Of a stretch of DNA of 64,000 nucleotides, positions 33,401 through 45,683 are shown piece by piece. The DNA is taken from assembly GCA_019096065.1 (NCBI GenBank), contig JAGUCH010000002.1, positions 4,910,501 to 4,974,500 on the forward strand. Direction: 5' to 3'. The notes beneath the pieces were generated by a model. It was not told where the DNA came from. It saw only the letters and a list, made by a program, of their open reading frames with translations, and ran no database searches. The stretch's first letter is position 1, and each line of letters begins with the position of its first letter. A program made the translations under genes and the position numbers. The DNA is from Paracyclopina nana (lineage: Eukaryota; Arthropoda; Copepoda; Cyclopoida; Cyclopettidae).

Positions 33401-36400
33401 ATGTCATGATTACCTGACCGTCTGGATACCCTAGATGCCGGCTGACCTTGTTACCAAGCTGGGAATGAGGCACGGGTGCGTCCTCGGGGAATTTGACCAG
33501 ACTTTCCGACTCAATAACCTCGCCCGTAAAGCAGTCCTTCACAGACACAATCACATTCTTGATGGACTTGACGGGAATCTCGATGTACGATGGTGGCCCC
33601 TCGAGCTCCTCTCGCAAGACAGTGTACGTGTAATCGAAAGGCTGGAAAAATATGGGCACAAAGCCATCAGAGCCACCAACGGAGAACTCGATGTAAGCCG
33701 TGTCGTGAGTCAGCTCGATGTCAAAAGTCCCATCATAAGCTGTGCTCACTAATCCCCGGTTTTCAATGCTCCCCCCCAAATCTCTCGTCACGTATTGGGC
33801 CATGGTTCCCTCGGGGACCTCGAATCCTTCTCCAACCAGCCTCACAGTGGCAGAGACAAATCTAGACCCACCAAAAATGAGGTGGACGACAAGTCCATCT
33901 TTAGCTATGAAGTAGGTTGGGTTGTCAGCACTTGGGTGGGCATGATTGGTGGGTATTGCTCGGATGTGCACCAACATGTCCTCGGGAACGTGAAATTGAA
34001 CTTCTCCAGTTTCCTCGTCGACATCTACCTCGTTATGGCCAAATGCCGTTTCAGCCAGTACGTAATCCACTGTTGCATTGGTGAAAGGCTGAAAGCTGTG
34101 GTCAACAAGCTTCACCGTCACCTTGGCCGTACCACTGAAAATGCTCTGCCTAAGCACGATGCTATCGTCATTCTCAAGCATATCCGGGTCCACTTTGAAG
34201 CAGGTGGTCAAATGGGCCAAAACCACAGTAGCGGTGTATTCTTCTTCCAAGAGCAAGCAGGCGTGCGTGGCTCCAACGGCAACGTAGAAAGAGGCTGTAT
34301 CGTGCAAAATTGTGCGCGCGATGTCGTGTGTTTCTTGCCGTTGCATCAAGTCTGTATGCAGCACAGCCTTATTAGGGAAGAGGCCATCCATGCTCAGTTG
34401 GTAGTATATTTTGTCGATCTTGGGCAAGGTCAAGGACCTGTCAGCCACCAACGGAGGCCGATGATTGAGGGGGAAGTGGTCCTGGCGGAGCCTGGCCACT
34501 CCGTACACTTCTTTGTTGAGCGGCGAACTGCTGCTGTCTATGGAGTGCCCGCAAGTGGATTGCCATGGAATGAAAGCAGTGAGTTCGTGAATCGTCTCCG
34601 ACTTGCCCGAAAGCTCCAGATCAGCTTTTCCGTGACCATTGACTCCGATTATGCCACCATCATCATCAGCTGTCCAATCAAGAACGGCTCCGATGGCAGG
34701 AACGTGGTGGTAATGATGACTGGCAAGATTGACATGCACTCGCACAGTTTTCTGGGAGAAAATCATCATCATTTTTCTTCCGTCAATTACTTAACAATAA
34801 ATAGCGCTTACTCTTGGCAGCAATTTGATGTGGATGATTTCGGTATGCCTTCGCGACGAATGAGTGAACCTGGATAGATGAACGGGGTCGTAGTTGTCCG
34901 CGCGGACATCAATTGTGAATTTTTGCCCACTGTGGTCGCGATCAAAGGAGAACAAAGCTGTTCCATCCTCGTTGGTGAACGCTTCCATTTCTTCTTCTCC
35001 TTCGGGCAATAATTTCACATTCACCTTTTGCATTTTGAAATTAGTCACATCGTTTGATACTACTACCACTACCTGAAAATTGAGACCATGGTTGCAACAT
35101 GTTTTGATAGACTCGTTATTATAGCATAGCCTGCCCAAGTGATTTGACGAACTTTGATTGCTCTGGCAATTTGATAATTCATGGCGTCTACACGATTACC
35201 GTTTCTTGCTCATGGCAAATATTCAGATGAACAGGGCCGTCAGTGTCATGATGAATCGAGGCGGAAAGTTGGGCCATCGATTGGTGGTAGTAGTTTTGAG
35301 AAAAAATCTGCGGTCCCAAGCGAGATATCAAGGTGACGTTCAAGCTCTCTCCTGGTGAGGGAGACGGCAGTCTCTTGAGGAAAACGTTGCCTTTGAAGTC
35401 GACGGGCGTGATTTCATGACTGTCATCCTGAGACGCCCACTCATACTCTAGAATTGCTTCCACCTCGGCTTCCTTTTCCGATCCACTCTCGTCTTGGCCG
35501 TGGCCATATTTCAAAAGGCATACATGGACGTGGATGTCAATCTGCGCATTATAGAGAGCAAAATAGAGCGCACGTGCCGTACACGAATAATAATGTGCTT
35601 ACAATTTTCAACAGCTTGGCTTTTTCGTGAAATGGAGCAACGCATGTGCCGATTTCAGGCAGATGCTTATCAGAGCCATAAACATGCCAGGCTACCAAAA
35701 TGCCATCCTCGGACAAGTCTAAATGGACGGAATTGTCGTACTTGCTAGAAACTTGAAGCTTCAACGATTGGGCGGTGAGATGTGCCACGCCCATGACAAG
35801 CTCTACAGTCGCTCCAGAGAGCCCCTTTTCCGATTGCACCTCTTCAACTTTCAATTTCGACTGCAATTGCAAGTGGCACAAATGCATAAGGCGGTTTCCG
35901 CAAAAGAATCCTATGAAGCATATTTCACCTTGGTTTGGCTCTTTATGGTAGCGTAGATGTCGAGGCCGTGTGAGCCTCCCTTCACTTCCCGGTTGCTATC
36001 CACTTCGATTATGTGATAAATAATGGACGAGGTCTCGCCATCGTGCCCCAAAATGTGGATTTCATTCGCGTCCAAGCCAACGTAGAAGGGCTCGATTTTG
36101 CTACCCGAATGATGCAGCCTTTTGTGCCAGTATTTGCCACCGGATTTGTCTGTCCATATTTTAAAGTCCAAGGCGGCCTCGAAATCAAGCTCTACGTCCA
36201 CATGGACCATGGCCTTCAAAGAGTGAATGAAAAGCAGAGCGCTCGTTAATAATGCCCACATGAATTGTTACTGTTGTCACAGTTTCCACTTGAACTGTTT
36301 GCCTATGGTGGCTCCTGTTAAGCTTGTAAGGAGTAGACGAGCGCCAAAATGTGCCTTCGGAAATGGCTCTGCGTGCAGGATTTTCCAGGGAAAACTCAAT

Positions 36401-38722
36401 CTCGTGAACGCGGCCTTCGAAAACAATGAAAGCATTTCCATGTCTATCCGTGGCCATTTGAGCAGCTCGCATTGTCTGTTTTTCTCCCTTTTCCAGCCTT
36501 ATGACTGCACCTTCCACAGCCCTACCTCGATCGTCTTTCACTTTGATGTAGAACAGGCTCTGGAAACAAAAAACGCGAGTTGAATTCGCGAGAGATGAAA
36601 GCAGGAGAATATTGTAATTACGTCTCCTTCGTGAACCAGCTCTCTTGGGGCTCTGTTTCCAAGGTAGAAATTGCTTTTCACCACTTTATGCATGTGAGAG
36701 TTCAATTTCTCTGGTGCATTGATGAACAAATCAGAGGGGTTGTCAGCTCTCTCAAAGCTGTTAAAAATGTCGTTTAGTGAGATTTCTGCTAGCAAATAAT
36801 CTACTTACATTTTACTCAAAGTAAGTCCACTTGTATCGGCGTCAGACATGAAGTGAAGGAAAATCAAGCCAGAAAGTTCTCCCTTCTGCATTATATTGAG
36901 ATAATTAGAAGAATAATTTTAGCTCAACGCGTAAGAAAAAAGTTTTCCTAACAACCACTGACACTAATTTTTGTATAGAAAGCAGAACTATTTTCCGTGG
37001 TACGGAGCGCGGAGTACCAAATAGCAAATGCTACGCACAAAATAAGCGCCATCTGGCGATGGCGAGCTTGAGTGTCATGATTACCTCGTATGCTACTAAG
37101 TAAGGTGCCATGTCGCTAATTTCAGCTTCAGTGTCATAATTATGAGAACTCATTAGACTTCCACGATTTGGTAACATTCTTTGCAAATGCCACCCGTTAG
37201 CCTGCAACAATAATCAAAAGCACGTAAGAAACGTTTTTACTTAAAGAGCATTTTCTCATACCAACGCTTCTTTTTCTAGCTTAAAAATGCGCTCCTCGGA
37301 TGTTTTTGTGATGACAAAGGCCTCTTGCCCTAATGATGGGTCACAAAGCAATTGAGAAATGTCCTTAGGCCGACAAACGTCCTTCCTATCGTCCATGTAA
37401 AGAGAAATGAAGTAGGCTGGTTCCCCGTTATACGAGCCCTTGATGTAATAGGAGCTCTTCTCATAATCATAGACTTCATTGTCTTCCACAAGAGCCTCTG
37501 GAACTGCAATTTGAACTCCAATCAGCATTTCCGCCGAGTCGAAAATCAAAACGAGCCCATTTTGCGCGGGATGTTGGTATCTCAGGCCCGGAAATTGCGA
37601 GTCAGCCTCGCAATTTCGGTTGATTCGCTGCCATTTCGCCTTAATGGCAAATGTCTCTGAACGAGGAATGTCATCGTTGAGGCCAAGTGCTTCCGTCCAA
37701 CTTATTGGTTGGCCGAGCTGAAAGCGCTGAAACGATCGTTTTAAGAGTGAAAATTTTTTACATTTAGCAAAGACTACTTCTACGCCGTTGGCAGAGCAAT
37801 CTGCAAAAAGCACCGCTTCTGTTTCTGCCTCGTTAAGGTTCAACTCAGCCGACATTTCTATGCCATTGTTGAGCGTCATTGAAATGGTCCCTGTCAAATT
37901 GGCGTTGGACCATATGTCCAGCTTTCCTTGCTCATCAGTGAGCAGCGGCAACTTTGAGTGATGGTGATCATGGGAATAGTTGAGATTTATGGAGCTCAAC
38001 TCAATTGGGCTGATGAGCGTCAATATTGAGGGGCTCGATGCCATTGGTATTATGGGCCGATCAAGGCTTGACAAGCCTTTAACGAAGAGCCTTCTTATCT
38101 GGGTCTGAAGTCGAATCAACAACTTCAATGCATAATTTTACTGATTCAAAAATAAAAATTACCAAAGCCTCGAGGTCAACATCAATGCTTTCCATGGAGT
38201 TGTCGTCATTGTCAAGCTGATGGCAATTTTCATACCATCGCAGGAGAGCCTCGAGAGGCGAGGGCTGTACGACAATAAAGCACAATAGGGCTCCATTTTT
38301 ATACCCATCTATGCCCACATATCCACTTGGACCGAGGTGGAAAAACTTGGTAAGATTTCTACCATCCTCTGAGCCATAGACATGAACCCTCGTGGCTGGT
38401 TGTGGTGGGTCAATTTTGAGCAGAAGCTGCGGCTTTGCAGACGATGCATGATCGTAGTAGAAGTCATTGTCAGTCTGAAAATATGTGACAATGACACATC
38501 TCTGAATGACGTATGCGAAAGCTTTGCACAAAGTTTCGCGAACATGTTTATTTTTACCTGAATGGCTAAAGATGAAGACATAATCCAATCTGCAGAGCTT
38601 GGTGTTGCGGAGACTGCTTCTATTGATCCTATTAGCATTAATGCAACGAATGTTGTTGCCAAGTTTTTGCTTTGCGTCCATCGTCGTTGTTGCTTTTGCG
38701 AAGTGCGTGTGTCTTTTATCAT
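30481..38722 (-). CDS. Giant secreted protein of repeated beta-sandwich-like modules
   Basis: Seventeen exons: 38722-38558, 38474-38163, 38104-37262, 37201-37085, 36885-36816, 36788-36622, 36559-36260, 36213-35929, 35860-35603, 35541-35200, 35072-34812, 34751-33414, 33355-33218, 33154-32882, 32822-32541, 32482-31271 and 30729-30481. They give 2203 residues, and all introns but one are phase 0. A signal peptide (LATTFVALMLIGSIEAVSA) opens it; there is no TM or anchor. The first roughly 560 residues contain a Cys-poor module ending MAPYLVAYEKGELSGLIFLHF. Then come many modules of the type VKDxxGxxVxGAxV...TDxxGxAxF, resembling carboxypeptidase-regulatory-like or bacterial-Ig-like beta-sandwiches, with many His-rich strands. 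A roughly 240-residue block (ATASCHxFxH...GLMPxxDLPxRFxFxFxSLP) is present twice in tandem. The 36816/36788 junction is least certain: it uses GTAAAA as donor and a TAGCAG tandem acceptor. Extracellular matrix, cuticle or hemolymph roles are possible; no function can be assigned. Confidence 0.8.
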
Positions 38723-40209
38723 GGTCCAGTTTCTCGCCGTGGTCGGTAGACTATTATTGTCTTGGTAATTCTGAAAAAAGGGAAAAATTTGTTGAGTATA
38801 GCTTTGTCGCTAGGTGGCGCCCTGTGATGCTTTTCCCCACGGCTGTACGGCTGTAAGGGCAGCAGGCTGTAATTACTAATTTTTTAAAATGAATTTTGAT
38901 ATTTCGATTCTTCTAAATAGCTCATCTTATAAAAGGAGGATTGTTATTTGCAGTACAAATATTTTCTATATCAATCCCCTTTTATGAATGGCAATCATTC
39001 TTATGGCTATAGGTCGGTATTTATAACTATTTATGCAACTTTGATCTACCACCGAGAGAAAGTTTGAATGTGAAACTTCCATCAATTCATTTTGTCTGGT
39101 AATTTTACAAAATCATAGGGGCTTTTTTCTTCGTTGTAGAAGAACATTGCATGCTGATATGTGAGGCATATGTTGCAGCATAATTAAGAGAGTTGGCTTA
39201 CTATTTCTGTGGCATGGGCTTGGAAAGGCCCGCCCAACCCCCCTTTGCAGCCCCCCCTTGCATAGGGGGCCTCCGAGTGGTAGGGGGCAGACACTTCCCG
39301 GATCAAGCTTATTGCTCGGGACGTCTCTCTAAGTCGTATGTGTCCTCAGGAATTGTGTAATTGCTGCAAATATGCGGCCACATTCATCGACCTCCTTGGT
39401 TGCCCTTTTGGCTTAAAGCTTTCACTCCTTAATGGCAGCTTATTATCCTCGAGCTGATTAAGTACGGCTCATTAGCCATACCATCACATCCCGAAATGGG
39501 CCGTTATATTTCGTAATTGCAATACTAGTCGTCCTCTAGTTGCTGGAAAACGAGGACCGACTGATCTAGCTTCAGCGAATGTGGTTTAATTTAACACTTG
39601 TTCACAGACTTAGTACCTCCTGGTTTTCGATTGATATTGAGGCGCGATAAGGGGATATCGTCGAATAACACATGTGCTTATTTGTTAAAGGTTGCATGCA
39701 GGCGTTAGACCCGTCAATATGTGCCCGCCTCGAAAATGCATCATTATTGTACTCCTTCTGCTTGCTCTTTCCAAATTTGCAACTATAATAACTATTGAAT
39801 GACAAACGTCTCTTTTCTAGGTAATGCTCGTGAAAGTTTCACATGTTTTTCAAAAGCAGCACATCACTCTCTAAAATGTTTAGAGGAGCTTTTATTTCAC
39901 CGTTTACATAGATCCCAAGCTTAATTAAGCAATGAGAAACGCGAGTGACGAAAGAAATCAATTCCTGAAACGAAATCTGCGAGAACTTCATTTATACGTA
40001 TGTAAATATGCTGTGAGCAGTGAAAATAGGCTTTTTTGAGTCAGGTCATTAGTAGTAGCTGTGAATTGTAACATTGCTTTGTATTTCATCTAGGATTTCA
40101 TACGTATATTTCTGCTGTCACAGAGGATTTCAACACGCTGATCAAAATCATTGATACAGCTTTGACAATAAATCCTCCTTTGGCTCACACAGTTGGTGCA
40201 GCATCAAAG
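38723..40209. other. Intergenic region with a GC-rich hairpin
   Basis: Region upstream of the giant secreted-protein gene and downstream of the CEP295-like gene (both minus). A C/G-rich patch at about 39225-39300 contains CCCCCCTTGCATAGGGGGC, able to form a 6-7 bp GC hairpin, standing out from AT-rich surroundings. No gene is supported. Confidence 0.45.
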
Positions 40210-42737
40210 CTAACTAGAGCTACTGGATGATAATGTAATGCTCGTGACCTCTTTTTCTGGGAAGAGGCCTTGCTCAAAGTCAACATCATCTGCAGAGAAA
40301 CGAAAGCTAGAAAAAACAGCAGCCTGGGGCTTAGTTTCGTCAGACTCCAGCTCAGATGCTTTCATTAAATCCGCCGAAGTATTCAAATCATCGACTGGTG
40401 ACAACAAAAGAGTCCGAGGAGGCCTTGGTCTTTCCAAGCTGGGAATTTCAAGTCGCCTCAATTTAGAAAGCAGTTCAGCAGTAGCCACAGAACCGCTAGT
40501 GGTGGTGGTTCCGCTCGAGCTGGAATTAGCCTGTATTAAACTAAGGTCTCTTCTATGCGAGTGTAAATAATACCTGGATTTGTTTAATCTAGCCGTCATT
40601 TGCCTTGACATGGTGTGACTTTTACGTACGACAGCCTTTTTGCTGCTGCTCTCCGGCTCATCTTCAGCCCAGCTGCTATCTTTAGCACTACTACTCGATA
40701 CTTTTTTCTCAACAGCCACCGAGGAAGATGACGAGGATAGCAAGCCTTCTGACAGCGGTGGCGACAAGTTTTCCTTTTGTTTCCTCCTGGCCTCCAACTC
40801 TGCCTCGAGGCGTTGGCGCTGCTCCTCGTAGTAGGCGTGAACTTTTTGCAAGGAAATTCGGGTCTTCTCTATAATTTCCTTCCTCTTCTAAAGTGATCGA
40901 ATTAACTCGATAAGAAAGAGAGCAATTTTTGTGCTACGTACCTGTTCTTCGTCCTCTCGAGACTTTTCTCTATAAGAGCCATCTAAAGTGTCATTTCGAA
41001 ACCGTACGGACTTTTGTAAGGAAGACTTGCTTCCATTAGAAGACAAGATAGACGCTGGGGTGCTGCTAACAAGGCCACTCGAAGTAGAGCTTGTTGTTGC
41101 AGTTGTCGTGCTCGTTGACGATTCCATTTCAGAAGTGTCGGTGACGCTTAAATTGGCGATTTCTTCACGCTTCATGCTAAGAAGTCGCTCAATGCGACGC
41201 CGGAGAAAAACCTGGCTTTCCTGCTGATCTGGTTGTTTTTCAACCCTAAGTTGACCAATAAGGCCTCGAATATCCCAATCTTGAGAGAGAAATCGCTCTT
41301 GGGTAATGTCAGTGCTCGAACAGCTAGAAGGCAAACTTTGCCTAGACACGGATGCAGCAGAGGAGCTGGCAAATGTCGAAACCTCCTCAACCCTTACATC
41401 AACGTTAACTGCATCATCTTGTAAGCCTTGCAACACTTTTGCAATGAATTCGTCATCGCGCCTGGTCTTTTGAGATTCCTTTGACTCATGAATTTGATTG
41501 TTACTTTTTATGCCACCTGATGCACCTTGAATCCTTCCGACGAAATTGCGCTCAGACACTGGCTCTGTTGGCAAATGCGTTAGGCTAGCATGCAATGATG
41601 TACTCGAGTCACTGAGCGAAGACATTTTAGAAGGCACTAAGTCTAACTCATCTTCTCCACTAGGCTGATGAACATGGGCACCTAGCTCCTCAAATTCAAT
41701 TTTGCTATCAACGTCGGAGTCTTCGAAAAACGATTCAGTTATGTAAACTTGTTGCCGAGCCATTTTTGCTCGCCTTAGTGCCGCCACGCCTCTCATTTGT
41801 GCGTTTTTCACTTGATCTTGACTCATGTGACTGCGTTGCACTTCTTCTTGAATAGCAGCCTCAACCCCAGGTTTTTCCGTAGAGTCCTTCCTCTTGATTA
41901 TCCTTATGTTTGGATCAGAGTGGCCTTCAAAGCGGACTCGCTTTTCCGCAACATCTTCAAGTTGAGATAGGTCGATTTCAACAACTTTCCCTGTAGTAAA
42001 ACCTTCTTTGTTCATGCCTATTTTTGATTTCCTAGTTCGGACTTCTGCAGCTCTCGCTTCCTCAGCTAGCTTCACACTTTTCCTGAACTTTGACTTTTCC
42101 TCTTGTAGCTTATTTTGGAGCATTTTCTGATGAAGAACAACTACCAATACATTTGAAACTTAGATCACAAATCAATATCAATTTTTCAATTCAAACAGTG
42201 TTACCTTTCAGTGCATGCTCCCCCCTTACTTCTGCAACTTGAGCGTGCAGAACTTGCTGATCTGCTTTCCATCGCTGGAACTTTATCTATAGCCCAACAA
42301 AAACATATTAGCATAAGTTTAAGCAGCGATGGAAGTACGAAAGTATTGATAATACCTCTTCTGCAGCAGCCTCGTGTCCCAGGCCTATGTCCTGAAGGGC
42401 TTTCTGATACTCAGCCTCTAATCGCATAAGCTCATTTGTTTTACTTTGGCGAAACTTCTCAAGCTCTTGGTTGCCAATCTTTTGAATCTGTACGTAATTA
42501 TTGTGCATGTTAATTACATATGCATGCTGCTTCCTAAAAATTTCGTACCTGACGAATTTGCTCACGCTGCACTCGTTGCCTAATTGTTCTCGCCGCTTCA
42601 GCAGATCGCTGGCGAACTTGTTGCAGTCGTAAAAGCCTTCGACGCTCTTTCTCTTTTCGAGCTGCATAATTCGGGTCCTTGAGCAACATATCGCGACCAT
42701 TCCTAGCAGATAGCGCTGGCCTACTTGGACTTCTCAT
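40210..42737 (-). CDS. CEP295: CEP295/Ana1-like centriolar coiled-coil protein
   Basis: Exons 42737-42549, 42487-42356, 42286-42230, 42126-40942 and 40887-40210 give 746 residues. The N-terminus matches the conserved CEP295 head: KDPNYAARKEKERRRLLRLQQ VRQR... is followed by IQKIGN...LEKFRQSK and a Lys/Glu-rich helix with IGLGHEAAAEE, in the same order as vertebrate CEP295 (ERRRKLRLLQVR, TQKIQ, MGEGH). In flies (Ana1) and humans this protein is needed for centriole-to-centrosome conversion. The remainder is Ser-rich and mostly disordered with short coiled coils (REEIANLSV, EEQRQRLEAELEARRKQKE). It is shorter than vertebrate CEP295, and I saw no clear C-terminal ALMS motif. A shortened gene or a missed 3' exon are both possible. 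Confidence 0.75.
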
Positions 42738-43141
42738 CCTTTCCTGGATCGAATCTGTTGCTTTTTAAAAATCGATAGCTTCAGCGCACACTTTTGCTCC
42801 GTGACTCATGCTAGCATTTTTCGGTCAAATCCCCCAAAGAAATATTCGATGTCCTCTTTAAATTCATTGACAGGGCTGTCTGTGACGTTTCCAAGTTTCT
42901 TCTTAAATGACAACACCACTTGAATTTTCCCGAAATTTAAAAACGTCAGTTGGCCTGTTGATTGGCCAGGTACAAATGGCGCGCTATGTTCAGGTTGCAC
43001 TTAAATGACAGTTGTGTTCTGTTTACGGCTAATGTCCCCCAAGTATTTCCGCAATTTTTTTTAGGTCAACAGAACCTCGAATTAAAAATTAATTCGCAGA
43101 TTGTGTGTTAGCTGAGCGTGGGCACATAAGAAATCCTCTTA
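42738..43141. promoter_or_regulatory. Intergenic region CLYBL / CEP295-like
   Basis: 404 bp between the CLYBL stop and the CEP295-like start, both minus. Long enough for an independent promoter; it includes GATTGGCCAGG-type (minus CCTGGCCAATC) sequence around 42960, a CCAAT-box candidate. Nothing else seen. Confidence 0.35.
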
Positions 43142-44211
43142 TTATCGGATGGCATTCATTTTTTCGCTCATAATCACAATGTTTTCTGCCTGCCGACACA
43201 ATGGAAGATCAATCATGGCGCCCCTGAAAGTGAAAGCGCCTTTTCCCGATTTTTCGAATTCTCGAAATTCCTTGATCAATTCTCTGGCCCATTCCACTCT
43301 TTCGTTGCTGGGTGCAAAGGCCTCTTGCACTACAGGAATTTGGCTTGGATGGATGACCTTATCAGAGAGAAGATGACATGTAAAATGCAAGTTTATCAAC
43401 TTGAACTGCATACCTGTTTCCCCGTGAAGCCCATTTGTGCTCCCTCTATGCTCCGCTGGCGTAGTCCGTCCAAGTCTTTGAAGTTAATGTGAACTAAGTC
43501 GATGCATTGCATTCCAAAAGCCTTCGCATGCGTCACTATCTTTTGCCTTGCATATAAAAGCTCCATGCTAGAGTCGGTCCTTACGGCTCCGATATCAGCT
43601 ACAAAATCGTCACTGCCAAACACCAACGCCTCCACTAAGAGGTTTGATTTCTCTTTCAATTTGAGTGCCTGAGTGCAAATATGTCTAAGGTTCATGACAG
43701 CCTTCGCCGATTCGATGAACAAAATGAGGCCAACTTTGGGCGAGCCAGCATTAATCCAGTCTCCAGTCACGCCATTGAACATGTATGCAAATTCTTCTAG
43801 CATTTCAGGCTCGTCAACTTTGGGTAGATGAATCGAACTTGGTTGTAGAAAATTGGAGTTTTTCGCTGGTGGACCCATAATTTCGTTTAAATCGTGTTGG
43901 CACAAACCACTTTGAATGGAATTGACTCTCACGCTGCATTCCGATAAGCCGAAGAAATCTTGCGACTTGGTTTCCAGCAATTTGCGAATGGTCGTACGAG
44001 CCTTATCTTTTGCCGTGAAAGCCACGCCATCTTCGCAGTCAAGGCAAATGCAATCCGCTTTGAGAGAGGGAATTTTGCTCAGTTTCCTTTCATCACTACC
44101 TGGAACGTACATCAAGGCTCGTCTGGGAATATTCCTGGTCTCCACAGTGATGCTTCTCCTGTGGCTGTGATATAGCCTTGAGGACTGTCTCAAAATCCCC
44201 GTAAGCCGCAT
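43142..44211 (-). CDS. CLYBL: Citramalyl-CoA lyase, mitochondrial (CLYBL)
   Basis: Two exons, 44211-43414 and 43357-43142, give 337 residues, matching vertebrate CLYBL (about 340). The start at 44211 opens an Arg/Ser-rich mitochondrial presequence (MRLTGILRQSSRLYHSHRR). HpcH/HpaI aldolase/citrate-lyase-beta family motifs: RRALMYVPGSDERKL, DCICLDCEDGV (metal-binding acidic site), KVGLILFIESAKAV, VFGSDDFVADIGA and GKQVIHPSQIPVV. CLYBL splits citramalyl-CoA into acetyl-CoA and pyruvate, linking itaconate/C5 metabolism to vitamin B12 status. The ATG lies 29 bp after the zinc-finger gene's stop. The strong acceptor GATTCTTTTCAG ends 7 nt before the ATG, so its transcript is either trans-spliced or has a distant cis 5' exon. 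Confidence 0.95.
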
Positions 44212-44240
44212 GCTGAGTCTGAAAAGAATCAAAAACTTTA

Positions 44241-45605
44241 CTAGTCATCATCTTCGTCTTGTCTGAAAATCAACGCGTAGACTTTATTAGAGCATATGTC
44301 CAGATGCCTTCTTAGGAAGCCTTCCGTAGCCAAAGATTGATGGCAATGCTCACAAACGTATTTTTCTTGATGAGCCTTATGCATGTGAGCACGCAATTCC
44401 ACTTTGAAGTGAAACTTGGATGAGCAGAGTGAGCAAGGATGCCGAAAAGCAGGAGAAAAAGTTCTTTTAGCTCTCTTCTTTTTTCGGGTGTTCTTTTCAA
44501 GTTGAAGTGGATTCCTAATTAGCGCAGTACACATTTTGCAATGGCTTTCTAATGCTAATTTGTCCTTGAATATGGCTCCACAACCAGGACATAGTCCCAA
44601 AAACGAACTCCCTTTCATATTTTGTGGCTTAAATCGATTCTCTTCAGTCTTTGAGAAAACCTTGCAGAGAATTTGCTTCAAGTTGGCTCTCCAAATTGCA
44701 TCCACGTCGCAAGCCATTCTCGGGAAAGTGGTTAGTATGAGATCCTCTATTGCTTCAAATGACATTTCCATTTGCACTTTCTTCAAGACGAGCCGTTGTA
44801 AAGAAAGATCTTTTGGTACTAGCAAATCAGGATGGCTGATATTCATGTGCTTTTTCAAATTCACATTTGAAGTAAAGTCCAAATGACAAGCATAGCAAGG
44901 GCTTTTCCCATGGGTCATTTTCATGTGCAGTCTTTTATCTTGGATGCCTTTAAAGGCTCTTTGATTATCACAGTCTTTGCAAGTCATATGCCTCACAATG
45001 TGGTCGAACCGCTCAATTGTAGTACTTAGTACAGCCGAGCAAAATTGACACTTCAAAGTTTCCTTTTGTGATTCCAGCTGGTAGATCTCATAACCAGAAT
45101 AATTGCACTGATTTGCTTCAAAGTGCTTTAAAAAGTAATCATGAGATGAGAAAAAGGCGCGACATGTCGAACAAGTTATCCCATCTATCTTGAAAGAAAC
45201 TACTTCACCAAAGCTTGAAACACTTTTTAGCGGCTCTTCTTGATCAGCTTTGAAACCGCCATTGATAAACTGCACTTTATGCGTTTCTTTCACTACGCTC
45301 AATATTTCACTGCCAACTAGGGGATCTTTTGATTTCGTTGCACATGTGGACCTCGTCAAATGATTCATCAAAAACTTTCTACTAATGAAAGTTTTGCTAC
45401 ACGCTGAGCATATGAAGTTGGTCGGTACTCTGTGACTTTGCATATGAGAGGCCAGAGCCGAAGGTGATGGGTAAGTTGTAGACTCGGGCCCACAAATGCC
45501 ACATCTGAACTTTTTAGTTGTCGAGCTCGCGGTGACTCTCCTTCTTTTCTGATCGTTGAACTGAGGAAGGGAGTCATCACACCCTATTCGCAGTATAGCT
45601 TCCAT
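44241..45605 (-). CDS. C2H2 zinc-finger protein
   Basis: Intronless 454-residue frame; probable nuclear nucleic-acid-binding protein. About eight to nine C2H2 or C2H2-like fingers are visible, for example CGICGPESTTYPSPSALASHMQSH, which is split here as CGICG (start) and SHMQSH (end); CSACSKTF...NHL; CSTCRAFF...KHFEANQC; CYACHLDF...KKHMNISH; CSLCSSKFHFKVELRAHMHKAH-type (C...H spacing normal); and CEHCHQ...RRHLDIC. A basic KKKRAKR run before the C-terminal fingers may be an NLS, and the end is acidic (DEDDD). Orthology cannot be given. The ATG is 4 nt after an acceptor (TTAACTTACAG), 78 bp beyond the VTA1 stop. The CLYBL ATG follows 29 bp downstream. Confidence 0.88.
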   Translation of the reverse strand: MEAILRIGCDDSLPQFNDQKRRRVTASSTTKKFRCGICGPESTTYPSPSALASHMQSHRVPTNFICSACSKTFISRKFLMNHLTRSTCATKSKDPLVGSEILSVVKETHKVQFINGGFKADQEEPLKSVSSFGEVVSFKIDGITCSTCRAFFSSHDYFLKHFEANQCNYSGYEIYQLESQKETLKCQFCSAVLSTTIERFDHIVRHMTCKDCDNQRAFKGIQDKRLHMKMTHGKSPCYACHLDFTSNVNLKKHMNISHPDLLVPKDLSLQRLVLKKVQMEMSFEAIEDLILTTFPRMACDVDAIWRANLKQILCKVFSKTEENRFKPQNMKGSSFLGLCPGCGAIFKDKLALESHCKMCTALIRNPLQLEKNTRKKKRAKRTFSPAFRHPCSLCSSKFHFKVELRAHMHKAHQEKYVCEHCHQSLATEGFLRRHLDICSNKVYALIFRQDEDDD

Positions 45606-45683
45606 GGGCCTGTAAGTTAAGACAGCGTTTTCTTAAAAATCCTGGTTTTAAAGAGGGTAAGAGTAGGTAAGGTGCTTTAATAG

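Noticed and set aside
33795-34877. 360-codon open frame on the + strand
   Set aside because: It is antisense to the 1338-bp coding exon 34751-33414 of the giant secreted protein, has no domain or signal, and follows from that exon's codon composition.
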